A stretch of DNA of 64,000 nucleotides. It comes from Clavaria fumosa (Eukaryota > Basidiomycota > Agaricomycetes > Agaricales > Clavariaceae). A program made the translations under genes and the position numbers. The notes below the pieces were generated by a model. It saw only the letters and a program-made list of their open reading frames with translations. It made no database searches and had not been told where the DNA came from. This document shows, in pieces, positions 20,520 to 32,199 of this stretch. How positions within the stretch are numbered: position 1 is the first letter of the stretch; every line of letters begins with the position of its first letter. Location of the stretch: the NCBI GenBank assembly GCA_951802425.1, contig OX637798.1, forward strand, positions 1,612,001-1,676,000. The letters are read 5' to 3'.

Positions 20520-23500
20520 CTACTCCGCGCGGGCGCTCCGTCCGCACTCTGCTCGAGGGCGCCTAGGTAGTGCCCTCCACGAGTCTACACCTTGCAGTTC
20601 AAGGTAATGGTCTAGAGCAGCCAGCTCTTTGACCCCCATGTACGGCTCCCAGGTCGTATCCCCGAGGTTCCATCGAACCTCGCATTCCAGGTGGCGGCCT
20701 TCCCACCTATGGCCAATAATGGCGTCTACTAGCCATTCCTCCTTTGGATCCACACCAAAGTCATAAAAGACTTTCACCTCACGACGCGGAAACAACGCGT
20801 CGTCGTTTGGTTCATGTCGCCGCAACCGGCTGACATGGAACGTCGGATGGATTCTCCTCGACTTTAGTGAGTCGGGGAGCTCCAGCTCATACATAGACGA
20901 TTCCGGTCTACACGACCGTATTGGGTATGGCCCAATAAACTTCGGCATGAGCTTTCTAGCTCGTCTTTTAGGGAGATTCAAGTTCTCCGTTGAGAGGTAA
21001 ACTAATTCTCCCTCTCTAAACAGGTGCTCTGCCCGTCTACGCTGGTTAGCATAAAACATCTGGTGGACACAACTTTCTATAATCGCGTCGTGCGCCATTG
21101 CAAGGTTGAGCGCGGCTTTCTCCACGAACATCCGTACCCCTCTGGGCACCGCCCGGAGGTCGTCTGGCAACTCTGCCATCATCTGGGGCATGTACCCATA
21201 AGTGAGCTCAAATGGGGCAAACCCTGTCGACATGCTTATTGACGTGTTAATGGCAAATTCGACCATTGGAATTCGCTCCGCCCAGTCCGTCTGGTCTGGT
21301 TGGACCACAGATCGGATCGACCATTCCGTCACTCCATCCGTCTGCGGATGGAAAGCTGTGGACATCCGCAGCTTGACACTGAGTAGTCGGTGTGTTTCCT
21401 GCCAAAAGGCAGACGTAAATCTCGGATCACAATCGGACACAATCGATCCTGGCAACCCATGCAATCTCACTACATGGGTTAGAAAGAGCCAGGCTAGCTC
21501 TGCTGCCATTACCGAAATGGTAACTGGTACCAGGTGTACCAGTGAAGTGAGGCGGCAGATCACCACCCAGAGGTAGTCCGCCTCTTTCAACATAGGGAAT
21601 GGACCTACGAAGTCCATTCCTATTGATTCCCAGGGCCGCCTGGGGATCGAAAGGGTGTGTAGAAGCCCTTGCGGCTTCTGAGGGGAAGTCTTGCTCATCT
21701 GGCACACGCCGCACGACGAGCAAAACTTATCGATGTCTTTAGACACCGATGGCCACCAGTAGTAACGGCGGACGTAGTCCATCGTTATCCGCGACCCCAT
21801 GTGTCCTAGGACCGCATGGGCTTCCTGGATTATTCTTCCAGGGATGCTTTTTCCTTCATGAAGGGTACGAGGCACACAGAGCACCTTGTCTCCCTTTTTA
21901 TTCTCAGCGAAGATCAGGTCATCCCTGATCTTAAAACCGGTGTAATTTCCCAGTTTCTCCCAAATTATTTTGAACAGGCGATCCTGTTCATAGCCGTCAC
22001 GGATGCTTTGCAGCATCCTGCTATCCCCCCCTTCCATGCGGGGCCTTAAGGGCACGAGCATCTCGTCCCTCACATCCCCGTCCGCTTGGGGCACAGGCAG
22101 TGGTTGCTCCTGCTCGGTCTCCTGGTCCGCGGCAGGTGCGCGTACTCGTAGTGCGTGCACCTCCTCCAGGTGTCCGCGGGGCAACTCGTCCCCTTCAGGG
22201 TCAAGGCGAACATCCGCCTTTACATACTCGTGATCCGGATGAATCTCATCCATCGCGTCACTCATATGGTAACGTGAAAGGCCATCCGCAACTTTGTTGC
22301 TGTCGCCTTTAATGTAAGTGATGGAGTAGTTAAACCTCTCCATATATTCCATCCACCTGGCCTGCCGGCCAGACAAGCGCGTTTGGTTCTTAAAGAACCC
22401 CAGCGCTTCGTGGTCTGTGATCACGTTGATTCGTCTACCGAGGAGTTTATCCTCCCATTTCTGTAGCGATTCGACAATCGCTAAGGCCTCCCAGTCCCAG
22501 GTTTTGTAACTAAACTGGGCCGGGCTGAACCTTTTAGACATAAACCCCGCCGGACGGCAGGTTTCCCATGTCTTTTCCTGGCCATACATGGCCCCTACAC
22601 CCGACACTGACGCGTCGCACACGAGCCAGATTGGCTCCTGTACTGCCGCGTCTACCGGGCGTAATATTGGCGTTTTACATGCCAATGCCTTAATCATCTC
22701 CATGCACTTGTCATGGAGTGGTCTCCAGTGAAACGTTCGCGTTTCACTACACAGACTAGCCAAAGGGCCAGTGTAAGCGGACAGATCGGGCATGAACTGT
22801 CCAATGTACTGTACTAATCCGAGGAACCTCTGCACCTCATTAACGCTTGTCGGCGTTTTCCAGTTATGGATTTTATCCATTTTATCCACCGTGACGTGGA
22901 TTCCTCAGGCATCTATTATATGCCCTAAGCAATCTATGCTCTTCGCGTATAACGAGCACTTCTTCTTGCTCAAGAAAAGGCTCGCGCCTTTGAGGGTCTC
23001 AAAGACTGTCTTTAAGTGACGCTCATGGTCCTCCAAGGTCTTGGAGAAGACGAATACATCGTCTAAGTACACATGCACGTACTTTCCCAATTGATGACGA
23101 AATATGTGCGTCATCAGGCGCTGGAAGGTAGCAGGGGCATTACAATCCCCTATCTGCATCACCTGTGAGAACATGGTGCCCAAGACGGTCGCGAACGCCG
23201 TCTTCCACACGTCCTCAGGCTCTACGCATCCGATAGGTCAATCTTTGACCTATACGTGGCTCTAGCCACGTCCTGCCTGATCTGATCCTGATCAGGCAAC
23301 GGGGTAATATCCCGTACTGTGTTCGCATTCCATTTCCGACAGTCTACAACTGTCCATAGCAGCGGGTTCTGGCTGCTTTTTGGTATGCATAACATAGGAG
23401 CTGCTTGCGATGCCGCTCCTGCTTCCCACCAACCGTTAGTAATATAACGGTTCACTTTCTCAAGGAATTGTTCCTTAAATGCCTCAGCACACCGAGGCAG

Positions 23501-24610
23501 GTAATAATTATAGACTTGCTTTTCGTCTATTAAGGGTATGTGGTGGTTCACTGCCCGAAACGGTGGCGGTCTGGGGGGAACTCCCCCAAAGAGCTCAGTG
23601 TACTGGTTAAACCAGTACTCACGCCTGCCTTCGAGGTAGGCGTCGTCTATCTTTACAGAGGCATTAGCCTCTCCCCCCTTCCAGGGCTCACCTGCATCCC
23701 GGGGGCCCGAGTGTAGTCAGCTCTTTCGAGCTCCCTTCCACGGCGCATTCTTAGCCGATATACGGATGCGTAATGCTTCCGTCTCCTCACTGGGCGACAT
23801 CGCCTGAAGGGTTTTCCCCTTCCCTTCGCCAATCCGGATTGCACGTTGGTGCACATCCAGTATCACACGGCGGTCATACATGAATGCCATTCCGACTATG
23901 ATATCATAGCGGTCGATGTTCGCTATATCAAAATACTGGTCCTCCACCAGTATTCCTCCCAAATCTACTGCTACGCGGCATCCACGTGTGATCGTCGATC
24001 GGCTGCCAATACAGCCAAGCTGGATAGGAACTGGATTATCCAGTTGGAAGGTTGGTACCTTCGTCACCCAGGCAAAATCCAGGCTCATCAGGTCTGGGGT
24101 ACTTCCAGAATCGAAAAGCATATACGCTTTTACACCATTCACGGTGACGTAGGCCGCGAGGCATTGCCTAGCCTCCTTTGTCACTACCGGGCGCGATCCT
24201 GTCCGCTCCTTCTGGACGTGTGCCCGAAACGGCCTGTCGTCGACATGGCCGACGCGTACTTCTGTCGTATAGAGGACTTCGTCCTCTTCCAATTCCCGGA
24301 TTCCAGCAACCTGGTCGCTTTCTGCCTCCTCCTTGAGCTCGTCCGAATCGTACTGGTCCCCGCGACCAGCGTAGTCGTCTTCCGCGACTTCCCCCGGTAG
24401 GGCTTCACCCTCCGGCTCCTCGCTTTCAACCGCAGGTGTCTCCGGCAGTTCCTCAGGCTCCGACTCGCCCAGCTCCTCCTGTAAGGCGTAGTTCCTTACA
24501 TTTCCCCTAAAAGCCTCTGGCTTTCGCTGTGACTGAGGGCACACATTCGCGTAGTGCCCTGCTTTCCCACACATATAGCATGTTAGAGGAGCTTTCCGCT
24601 CCTCTCCGCC
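20520..24610 (-). pseudogene. TE3 protease and pol (RT-RNase H-integrase), broken
   Basis: Zinc knuckle CYMCGKAGHYANVC near 24580, retropepsin MLFDSGSTPDLM near 24115, RT motifs YLDDVFVF near 23060, RNase H with VCDASVSGVG near 22610, integrase zinc domain (HAVLGHMG ... CGVCQMSKT), catalytic SDCDPRFTS and STAFHPQTDG near 21355, and a chromodomain-like end (VRWNLGDTTWEPY). Breaks: stop after ARKS near 23717, loss of about six codons with frameshift at KIDLSDA near 23222, stop at IIDA near 22903. The integrase reads TEWSIR where TERSIR is expected (CGG to TGG). The longest intact piece is 789 codons, 22889-20520. Confidence 0.9.
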
Positions 24611-24759
24611 TCATACCCCAATCTTTGGCACCGCCTTAGGCGGTTCTAGCCGGGGTTTGCTTCCTCCGGTTTGGACGCGCTCATCTCGCGCGTGGTCGAT
24701 CCGCAGGGGAACAGGTTCCCCTGGCCTACGGTCTGTGTGCGGCCGATACAGCCGCAGTC

Positions 24760-25605
24760 TCACAAACCTCTGCCTGTAGGCAGGTTTCCTTTGGGACCTG
24801 CCTGGTTCCCTACCGAAGGCACTGCCCTCCGCTGCTGGAGGTAGTGGAGGGTCGCTTCCACTTGGTGACTAGCGTCGATAATATCCTCAACCGAGGATAA
24901 CTCGATGCTAATCGCGCGAGTTTTGAAGATGGCCTCCACCATCTTGTTAGGCAGTCCGTTAAGGAACTGCCTTTTCATCGTACCGGTGTCAGGCGGGGTG
25001 AGCATTCTCTCCGCCGCCTGGGCCAATTTGTTCCAGAATCCCAAGGCGCCTTTCGCCTTTGTAAACTTCACCTGATAGAAGGCATCCACTGCCTTCTGGG
25101 CTGTTACCTCGGTCAGGAACCGCTTAAACATAGCGGTTATCAATTCCTCGAAGGTCCACCTTCGGGGAGCATGGGATAGACCCGTTACTTCTTGGGTATA
25201 CCAAGTAGCAGCTATTCCGCTTAAGCGTGACCCCGCTAGCATAATGCGTTGGTGCTCTAACTGCGGGCCTACTACTCTATAGAAGTAGAAGTAATTAAGG
25301 AGGCCATCGAGCCACCTTTCCCAGACGACGAGGTCGTCTCGTCCGTCATAAAGCTCAGGGGGGTCAATCTTAATCCCCCTAATCTCAGCTATTGCCTCAG
25401 GCAATAGCGAGGTTTTATCTCGTATCATCACGAGGTAGTGATGTAATACATCGCTCTGGTAGTTTGTAGAACTCGGGGATTCCTCCCGAGTAATCTCCCG
25501 CTCCTTCTGGGGCGGTTCCATCCATCCGAATGGGCCCATCCGGCCCATTGGCTCTTGCTGACCCAGCTGTGGGTAGCGCGACATAAGCCGCAGCTCCGGC
25601 CCCGC
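24760..25605 (-). pseudogene. TE3 gag central part, cut by TE2 copy B
   Basis: Frame 25584-24760 resembles gypsy gag (PPELYDGRDDLVVWERWLDG, LAGSRLSGIAATWYTQEVTG). Its natural upstream codons are at 35501 and beyond, on the far side of TE2 copy B. A stop at 24760 and a frame change before the zinc knuckle show decay. Confidence 0.85.
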
Positions 25606-26523
25606 TGTAGTGGGTATTACGGTTCTTGCTGCAACTGCTTGATTACAGTCAAGTCCTTCAGGGGTTCCTGTAAGGCGTTAGAGATTCACCAAACACCCTT
25701 GAGGATGTGGAGTATGAATTCAAAATATGTGAGAAATAGAAATATACGGTGTCCGGGATATTCTGCTATGTGTCCGATAAAATCCGATAAGGATGGTGCG
25801 ATAAGACGAAGGGCCGGCAACGACGGAGGCCAGCGGATCGAAGGTTGCGACGACGGGTGAGCTTAGGTGAGGTTTCTAACAGAGAGAAGGGGTTCAGAAA
25901 GCTGTATTTCAGAGAGGTCCGGAGTGTACTTAAGTACAGTTCTGTAAGTACAGCAAATTGGAATGTACGGAAATGTCCGGAAAACACATGGAACAGCGCC
26001 ATGTCGCGTGAAGGGTTACATGAAGGAGTTATATCACAAGGGAAATGAGTAGCTCGGAGGAATGAAATGTCCGATAACTAGCAAATGTCCGGACCGCTCA
26101 TAAACTGAAGGAAAGTGGGGCTGGTACAGCAAAGGGGTACTAAGAACAATGGACAAGGTACTGCAAAGGGTTTGAAACGTTTAAACGATTGAATGGTTGA
26201 AAGGGATCATAATATGAAATTTACAGCATGGTATATGAAATAAAGGAATGGGAATGGAATAGTGTGTATGTCGAGCGCTGACCGTGCTGGAGAGGTGAAA
26301 TAGAGAGGCGTGGGCGGTGTGTGAGAGCGGTGGGCTGTGATCGTCACGGGGGATTGAAGACCGAAGTGTCCGACATCGGACATGTATCGGATACTATCGG
26401 TCGTTATCGGACGGTGTCGGATCGTTATCGGTTCGTATCGCACGTAATTTCTTTGGATCGCAAAACATCCGGATAGTCGGTATCTGTCATGTTTCCGTGT
26501 TTAGATCGCATATGGTCCTTACA
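25606..26523 (-). repeat. TE2 copy B 3' LTR
   Basis: Plus strand TGTAGTGGGTATTACGG ... TGGTCCTTACA. Contains the perfect 14-bp palindrome TGTACTTAAGTACA (25925-25938) and, near the other end, a cluster of CCGATA/TATCGG words (26360-26440); these are candidate protein-binding sites. The 157 bp from LTR to the antisense start codon include the polypurine tract of the element (GGGAGAA on the minus strand). Confidence 0.95.
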
Positions 26524-26680
26524 TTCTCCCGGGGGCTGAAAATGCAACCGCCCTCGGTTGCAACCAAACAAGGCCAAATAACGGTTTGTTGATCGTGAAG
26601 TACGCGTCGTGTGGGTGCACATAGGTCCAAACACACCCTTGTGTTTTCTCCAGCGACAGCAACACGTCAACTCTCCGACA

Positions 26681-28231
26681 ATGGAAAACTTCGATTCTTC
26701 AATCTTTCGAAACGCAGTCCAGGCGATGACCGAGGCGCAGGCCATGGCGCCGGGCGAGGAGTTGCCGGATCGGGGGCAGGATGGAGAGTGCGCGGAGTGG
26801 GTGGGGACGTATGCGGGTGACGCGGTGCATGAACGAGAATCTTTCGTACTTTTTTGTATCGCACTGACAACGTTTTTAGGACGATTTTCTTGCCGGATAT
26901 GTGGCAGCGATCGACGACGACGTGGAGGTGGACGAGGGACTCGTCCGGGTCGCGCGAAGGCTCAAGAAGTGGCGGAAGCTCCGCGGGGACGAGTGGTCCG
27001 CTGAGCGGACGAGAAGGCGGGAGGAGGTCGAGGCCGAGAAACAGCGCACGAGCGAGGAGAGGGCGGCTACTGAGCGGGCCGCAGCAGAGGCGGAGGCGGA
27101 GGAGAGGCGGGCGGAGGCGGCGAGGGCTGCCGAGAAGAGGGCGCGCCTTGCCCGGGCGCGCTTAATTGTCGTAAGTGACAGCGACGACGAGGGCGAGGCG
27201 GCGGCGGCGGCAACAACGACGACGACGGGAGCGGCGGAGTCCGGTGCAGCGGCGGTAACAACGACGACGATATCACCGGACGCCGGAGAGCTGCGTGTGG
27301 ACGAGGTGGCGGCAGGGGAGGATCCGGACGGTCATCGGACCGTGTGGGGAACCGACGGGGTGACGCCCGTCGGTGTTATCGAGGCGGCGGCGGTGAGTGC
27401 GGTGGCCGGGGGAGGCGAGCAGTCGGTGGAGGAGCCGATGTTCGTGCACCGGGACGGTGCGCGGATGATGGCGACTCCGGTGTGGGTGGAGATCGCGAGG
27501 CGGAAGGCAGCGGAGCGAGGGCGAGGGAGGAGAGGCGGGGCGAAGAGCGACATAGAGTCCCGGGCTGCGCGGCAGCCTGGAGATAAGGTGAGTGGTTAAT
27601 TAAGATATGTGAGGCTTTTTCGACGTCTGATATAATGATTAGGAGCACGTTCCGGGGTGCAAGGAGTGCACCCGGAAGTGGCGGGCGTGCTACGGAGTGG
27701 AGGGGATAGCGTGCCGGTGGTGCCGGACGTATAAGGTATCGTGCAGTCTGTCGGCTGTGCGAGGTAAGTGGTATTCTTTTTATTTTTCATGATGAGACAA
27801 ATGATAGGTGTGTTTCAGGAGCGAAAACAGAGAGAGCGGCGGTGTCCGGAACGGAAGGTATGTCGAGAAGGTATCGGGTCCGCATTTGCTAACGTATCGG
27901 AACAGGTCCGAAGGCGGCGGGAGCGAGCGGAAGTAAGAGGCCGAGGCGAGGTGCGACGCGGGTACCGGTTCGCGAGGAGACGACGCCGGAGGAGGAGGAC
28001 GAGATTGAGGAGGATACCAGTGTGGAGCTGGTGGAGGAGCCGCCGGCAAAGAAGAAGAAGGCGGAGGCGGGACCAAGTCGGAAGGGTAAGGAGCGGGAGG
28101 TGGCGCGAGGGGTGTCCGGGAGGGAGGCGCTCGATAGGGCGCTGGAGATGATGGAGAGGGGGGCGGACCAGGTGAAGGCCGGAGCGGAGCTGCTCCGGAT
28201 GCTCCTCCTTGGCGAGTCGTCCTCTAAGTAA
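26681..28231 (+). CDS. Antisense Zn(II)2Cys6-like coiled-coil protein of TE2, copy B
   Basis: Exons 26681-26824, 26880-27587, 27643-27763, 27819-27857, 27906-28231; introns 48-55 nt with gt...ag ends; joined frame 445 aa. Order of parts: MENFDSSIFRNAV start; Glu/Arg/Ala coiled coil (about 85-150); acidic VSDSDDEGE; the cysteine cluster CKECTRKWRAC ... CRWCRTYKVSC at residues 290-318 with exact C-X2-C-X6-C-X7-C-X2-C-X6-C spacing; basic SKRPRRG; acidic EEEDEIEED; basic KKKK; helical ELLRMLLLGE end. The gene is antisense to gag-pol and convergent with it (stops 230 bp apart). Start lies 157 bp from the LTR, so an LTR-borne antisense promoter is plausible. It has the spacing of fungal binuclear zinc clusters but lacks the usual Lys/Arg pattern after Cys2; a non-DNA-binding zinc fold is the alternative. 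Confidence 0.82.
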
Positions 28232-28371
28232 ATATTTTGTTTTTGTTTTTATATATGTTTTTCTTTTTCTATTTGGTATGGTATGTCGTGTGGGATAAGT
28301 GAGGAATGTGAGAATGTGAGAAAATGGTTGAAAGAATGTCGGGTATAAAGTTTGGACTTGTCCGAAATTTC

Positions 28372-28404
<33 letters not shown>

Positions 28405-28461
28405 AAGGTGTGAATCAATGTGAAGTATAGAAAAATGAAGGATATGATGGAGAAAAAATAC
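28232..28461. other. Spacer between converging TE2 genes, with poly-T run
   Basis: A run of about 29 T lies at 28374-28402 (an A-tract on the pol strand). In copy A the equivalent place has (AAT)n. No gene. Confidence 0.7.
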
Positions 28462-31400
28462 TTAATGGCGAGGCCGAAGGTTCCGGGTTGCTCCGGAGCG
28501 TTGCGGACGAGTTTCTGCAGTGTCGTCGTCGGTGGTTTCATTATCGGATTCATCGGATAGGTCAGCCGCTTGGTTTTGCTCATCTTCTCTGTCGATAGAG
28601 TTGGGTGACGCCTCGTGTATTTGATAGGGAGAGATGTCCTCGTTTATCTCCGTCGTTTGGTCGATGATAGAAGTGACCGGAATCGATGTTTGCGACCTCG
28701 GATAGTAGGGAATGATGCGGAAAGCTGCGTAGTGGATTTTGGAAACGGCGCCGTCGAGTTCCGAGAGAATATAGGCGCCATATTGTGTTCGGCGAACGAC
28801 AATCATCGGTCCGAAGAATCGCGGTTTTGTTTTTCGATTTAATTCCATTTCAACGGCCGAATTGCGGATCAATACCAACGATCCGGGTTGGAAGTCGTAG
28901 TCGATAATAGACTTCCGGTGTGCGTCGATGAACTGCTTGACGGATTGTTTGCGGGCAGCGAGCACTTTATCGGCGATTGTTGCTAGATCTTCTTCTCGTT
29001 TTTGCAGTTGGCGGGCACGAAGGGCTATCAGTTCCGGAGTGGTCATCGGGGCGTCGGCGGTCGGAATTAAATATGTTGCTTCGGATATGTCGAAGGGGAA
29101 AAGCGGTTCGACGCCATGTGCGATGTAAAATGGGGAGTGGCCGGTGGACCGTTGGATCGTGGTTCGTTCTGCCCAAATGACTGAGGGTAAAACGTCCGGC
29201 CATTTCGATTCGTCTCCATCTGCTGCTTTGATTAACGACTCACGGACCGATCGATGGGCACGTTCGATGACGCCGTTAGCGCGGGAGTTGTATCCGGATA
29301 TACGGATGTGATGGATTCCGTACCGTTTCTTAAGGAAATCGAGGGCTTTGATAAATGGGGCTCCGTTATCCGTGATAATCTCTTCTACTGCTCCCCATCG
29401 GCATAGTATATCTTCGAATATGAAGGTTCCGAGAAGTCGGGCGGTCTCGTTTCGTAGCGATCTTGCTTCCGGATATGCGGATAACGAGCATCGGGCGTGG
29501 ACGAGAAGTCGGAAACCGCGGGCTCTTGGTAGGAACATAGTATCAATGTGCGCTCGACGGAAAAGACCGGCCGGTGTAGCGACCGTCGGTGGAATGAAGA
29601 TCTTCCGGATTTGCCGAGTTTGGCATTGGTGACAAGTTTTGACAAACCATTTTACGTCTTGATCCAGCACCGGCCACCAGAACCGATTTAGAATACGTGT
29701 CCGGATAACGTAAACGCCTTTGTGGCCGAGTGAATCGTGTGCCTCTGTGATAATTGCGAGACGTTTGTGGTCCGGAGGTACTACTTGGTGGTATCCGTTA
29801 GGTCGGCGACGCCATAATTTGTCATCTAGGATGAAGAACTCGGATGCGGAGCGGACCAGTCGTCGGAACTGGTTTGCGTCAATGCCGGAGGGACGGATCG
29901 GGTTTCGAAGGAAAGATTCAATTTTGCGAATCTGTTCTTCTCTTTTGTTTGCTGCATCGGATCGGGGTATAAGGACGGCGGAAGATTCATTCGGGGTCGG
30001 TGATTCCTCGGGTGGTACCGTCGAATTGAGTAGCGTCGATCCTGTGTAAACTTTGAAGCGAGTATGGGTGATGCCGGCGAGTCGTGTCTCGGATGTGTAG
30101 GAAGCGTCCGGTGCTCGATTCATGTGTTCCATGGCGAATACGTAGCTCCGATCGATCCATTCTTCGTGATCTTCAGACTCGGTATCTTCTTCACCATCTG
30201 CGGCACGTCGGCGTGATGGTCCGTCGGCTCCGGTGTGCTTATCTGCGGGAATATGAACAAGATCGAAATCGAAGAGTAGTATACCGGCAATCCATCGATT
30301 CATGGCAGCGTTGGGTTGAATGTCCGGATTGTTTAGCATATCCTTAATGAACTTCGCGTCCATTTCGACAGTAAATTTCGGAAGGCCTATAAGGTAAATC
30401 CGGTACGACCGAAGTGCGCGGAAGAGTCCGTATAATTCGATTTTTGCTTGTGAGTATCGGGCCTCGCGTTCGTTCCAGGTAATGGAGCCAAAGCGGGAGG
30501 GATATCGTATTCCATCTTCTCCAATTTGGAAGAGTGCGAAACCAACGGCGATATTTGATGAGTCGACGGCGAGGATTACGGGTTGTCCGGAGCGGTAGTC
30601 GATTGGTCGGATGGCGGATGAGTTCAGAATCGCGTGTTTGAGTCGGTCCATCGAGTTTTGTTCTTCTTTTTCGAATCTGAATGGCACGTCCTTGCGAGTT
30701 AGACTGACAAGAGGTCGGGCAAGTACGGCGTAGTTTTTAATGAATATCCGGAGTAGTCCGCAAACCCCTAAAAATGATCGGACATCGGTCAGGGTTTTGC
30801 AAGGAGGCCAGTCCCGGATACGCTGAACGTTGGAGGCATCCGGAACTCGTCCTTCGTATGTGCACGTATGTCCGGTAACGACTGCTTCGGGAACGCAAAT
30901 TGTCGTTTTCTTGCCGTTAAAGGTTCCTCCGACTTTCTTGATTCGTTGGAGCACCCGGTTGACGTTATTTAAATGCTCCCAAACAAATCGTCGTATTTGC
31001 GGATTCTCAGGGATCGTCTCGTAGGTGCCGTCCGGAAGCTCGTATCGGGTTTCCGGGCCCTTGATCGCTACATCGTCTACGAATGGGATGGTTACGTGCG
31101 GAATTTCATCTTGTAGAACATGCGTGACGTCTCCATGCATAATCTGCGTCGCGTTGGTGTATCCCATGGGGACGCAGGTGAGCCGTTTTGCTCCGAGAGG
31201 GGTTTGAAACGTGGTGAGGTCTCGGCTTCGTTCGTCCAGAGACCGCTGATCGAAGGAGACGAAAAGGTCGAGTGATCCGTAACATCCGCGTCCGGCGAAT
31301 GATTCCGCAAAAACCTCCATTATCGGGGGGACCGCGGAATCGCCGATAGTGATTTTGTTAAGCGGCTGGAGGTTGTGCACGAGTCGGAGAGACTTTCCGT

Positions 31401-32199
31401 CTTTCTTTAACACGCAAAACCACTGGGACCGATAAGAAGAGTTGGATTCTTCATAAACGCCGGCTGCGATCTTTTCCCGGATTACTTTGAGAACTTCGTC
31501 GTAAATACCGGGGGGAATCGGTATATTTTTGAAGATCCAAGGGATATGTTCGACTGTCGGGATAATAATCGGATCGAAGTATTTTGCGTCGAATCGTCCT
31601 TTTTCGGTCTCTTTCCAAGCGAAGGCGTCTTCCTGGGCTTTAATAAGATGGTGAACGAGTTTTTCTTCCTCCGGCCATAAGAATCCGGTGGGGTTGGCGT
31701 TGTGCGTGTCTTTCCGGTTTTGAGTGTATCGAAGACCGGGGGTGAAATCGGGGGGATGGGTCGGAAGAGTTGGCATATCGGCTAGGGGGTCCGGGTGTCG
31801 GCGTCGGACAATCCGGAATTCTTTGGGTACTGTCGCTTTGATCGGATTGACGCGATTCGCGACTTTCTTATATTTCTTTCCCAAGTAAACTGGAAGAACG
31901 GCGTCCGTAGACAGGGAATTTATTTCGGGGGTTTTGTTGTACAAGGGGGTTGCAACATTTGGACGCGACGGTTCACGTCCGATAGCGACTGGGGAATCAG
32001 CGGAATCGAGAGAAACGTCCGAGATACTGATACAGGGGAAGGGGTCGAGAGAGACTGGGTTTATAAGGGAAAACGATAAGGGAACGTGAACGGAAGTAGG
32101 AAAAATGGCTGGAGTCTCGTATCTGGGTATAGCTTCCGTGTCCGCATTGATCGGAGGTAAGTCCGTTGGTTTGCGGACATTCGAGGCTCCAGCTCTCAA
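28462..32199 (-). CDS. TE2 copy B Pol (reverse transcriptase, RNase H, integrase)
   Basis: Open frame of about 1245 codons that has no ATG at its head and lies in the -1 frame relative to Gag. It is still open for at least 80 nt upstream within gag, so it is probably made by -1 frameshifting near the gag stop. RT motif IPFVDDVAIKG near residue 372; RNase H LAVDSSNIAVG near 545; integrase HHCC (AHDSLGHKGVY ... CHQCQTRQ) near 825-870; catalytic HIDTMF, ITDNGAPF and NGVIERAHR; C-terminal tail ends LRPRH without chromodomain. No nonsense codons, unlike copy A. Confidence 0.93.
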   Translation of the reverse strand: MRAGASNVRKPTDLPPINADTEAIPRYETPAIFPTSVHVPLSFSLINPVSLDPFPCISISDVSLDSADSPVAIGREPSRPNVATPLYNKTPEINSLSTDAVLPVYLGKKYKKVANRVNPIKATVPKEFRIVRRRHPDPLADMPTLPTHPPDFTPGLRYTQNRKDTHNANPTGFLWPEEEKLVHHLIKAQEDAFAWKETEKGRFDAKYFDPIIIPTVEHIPWIFKNIPIPPGIYDEVLKVIREKIAAGVYEESNSSYRSQWFCVLKKDGKSLRLVHNLQPLNKITIGDSAVPPIMEVFAESFAGRGCYGSLDLFVSFDQRSLDERSRDLTTFQTPLGAKRLTCVPMGYTNATQIMHGDVTHVLQDEIPHVTIPFVDDVAIKGPETRYELPDGTYETIPENPQIRRFVWEHLNNVNRVLQRIKKVGGTFNGKKTTICVPEAVVTGHTCTYEGRVPDASNVQRIRDWPPCKTLTDVRSFLGVCGLLRIFIKNYAVLARPLVSLTRKDVPFRFEKEEQNSMDRLKHAILNSSAIRPIDYRSGQPVILAVDSSNIAVGFALFQIGEDGIRYPSRFGSITWNEREARYSQAKIELYGLFRALRSYRIYLIGLPKFTVEMDAKFIKDMLNNPDIQPNAAMNRWIAGILLFDFDLVHIPADKHTGADGPSRRRAADGEEDTESEDHEEWIDRSYVFAMEHMNRAPDASYTSETRLAGITHTRFKVYTGSTLLNSTVPPEESPTPNESSAVLIPRSDAANKREEQIRKIESFLRNPIRPSGIDANQFRRLVRSASEFFILDDKLWRRRPNGYHQVVPPDHKRLAIITEAHDSLGHKGVYVIRTRILNRFWWPVLDQDVKWFVKTCHQCQTRQIRKIFIPPTVATPAGLFRRAHIDTMFLPRARGFRLLVHARCSLSAYPEARSLRNETARLLGTFIFEDILCRWGAVEEIITDNGAPFIKALDFLKKRYGIHHIRISGYNSRANGVIERAHRSVRESLIKAADGDESKWPDVLPSVIWAERTTIQRSTGHSPFYIAHGVEPLFPFDISEATYLIPTADAPMTTPELIALRARQLQKREEDLATIADKVLAARKQSVKQFIDAHRKSIIDYDFQPGSLVLIRNSAVEMELNRKTKPRFFGPMIVVRRTQYGAYILSELDGAVSKIHYAAFRIIPYYPRSQTSIPVTSIIDQTTEINEDISPYQIHEASPNSIDREDEQNQAADLSDESDNETTDDDTAETRPQRSGATRNLRPRH

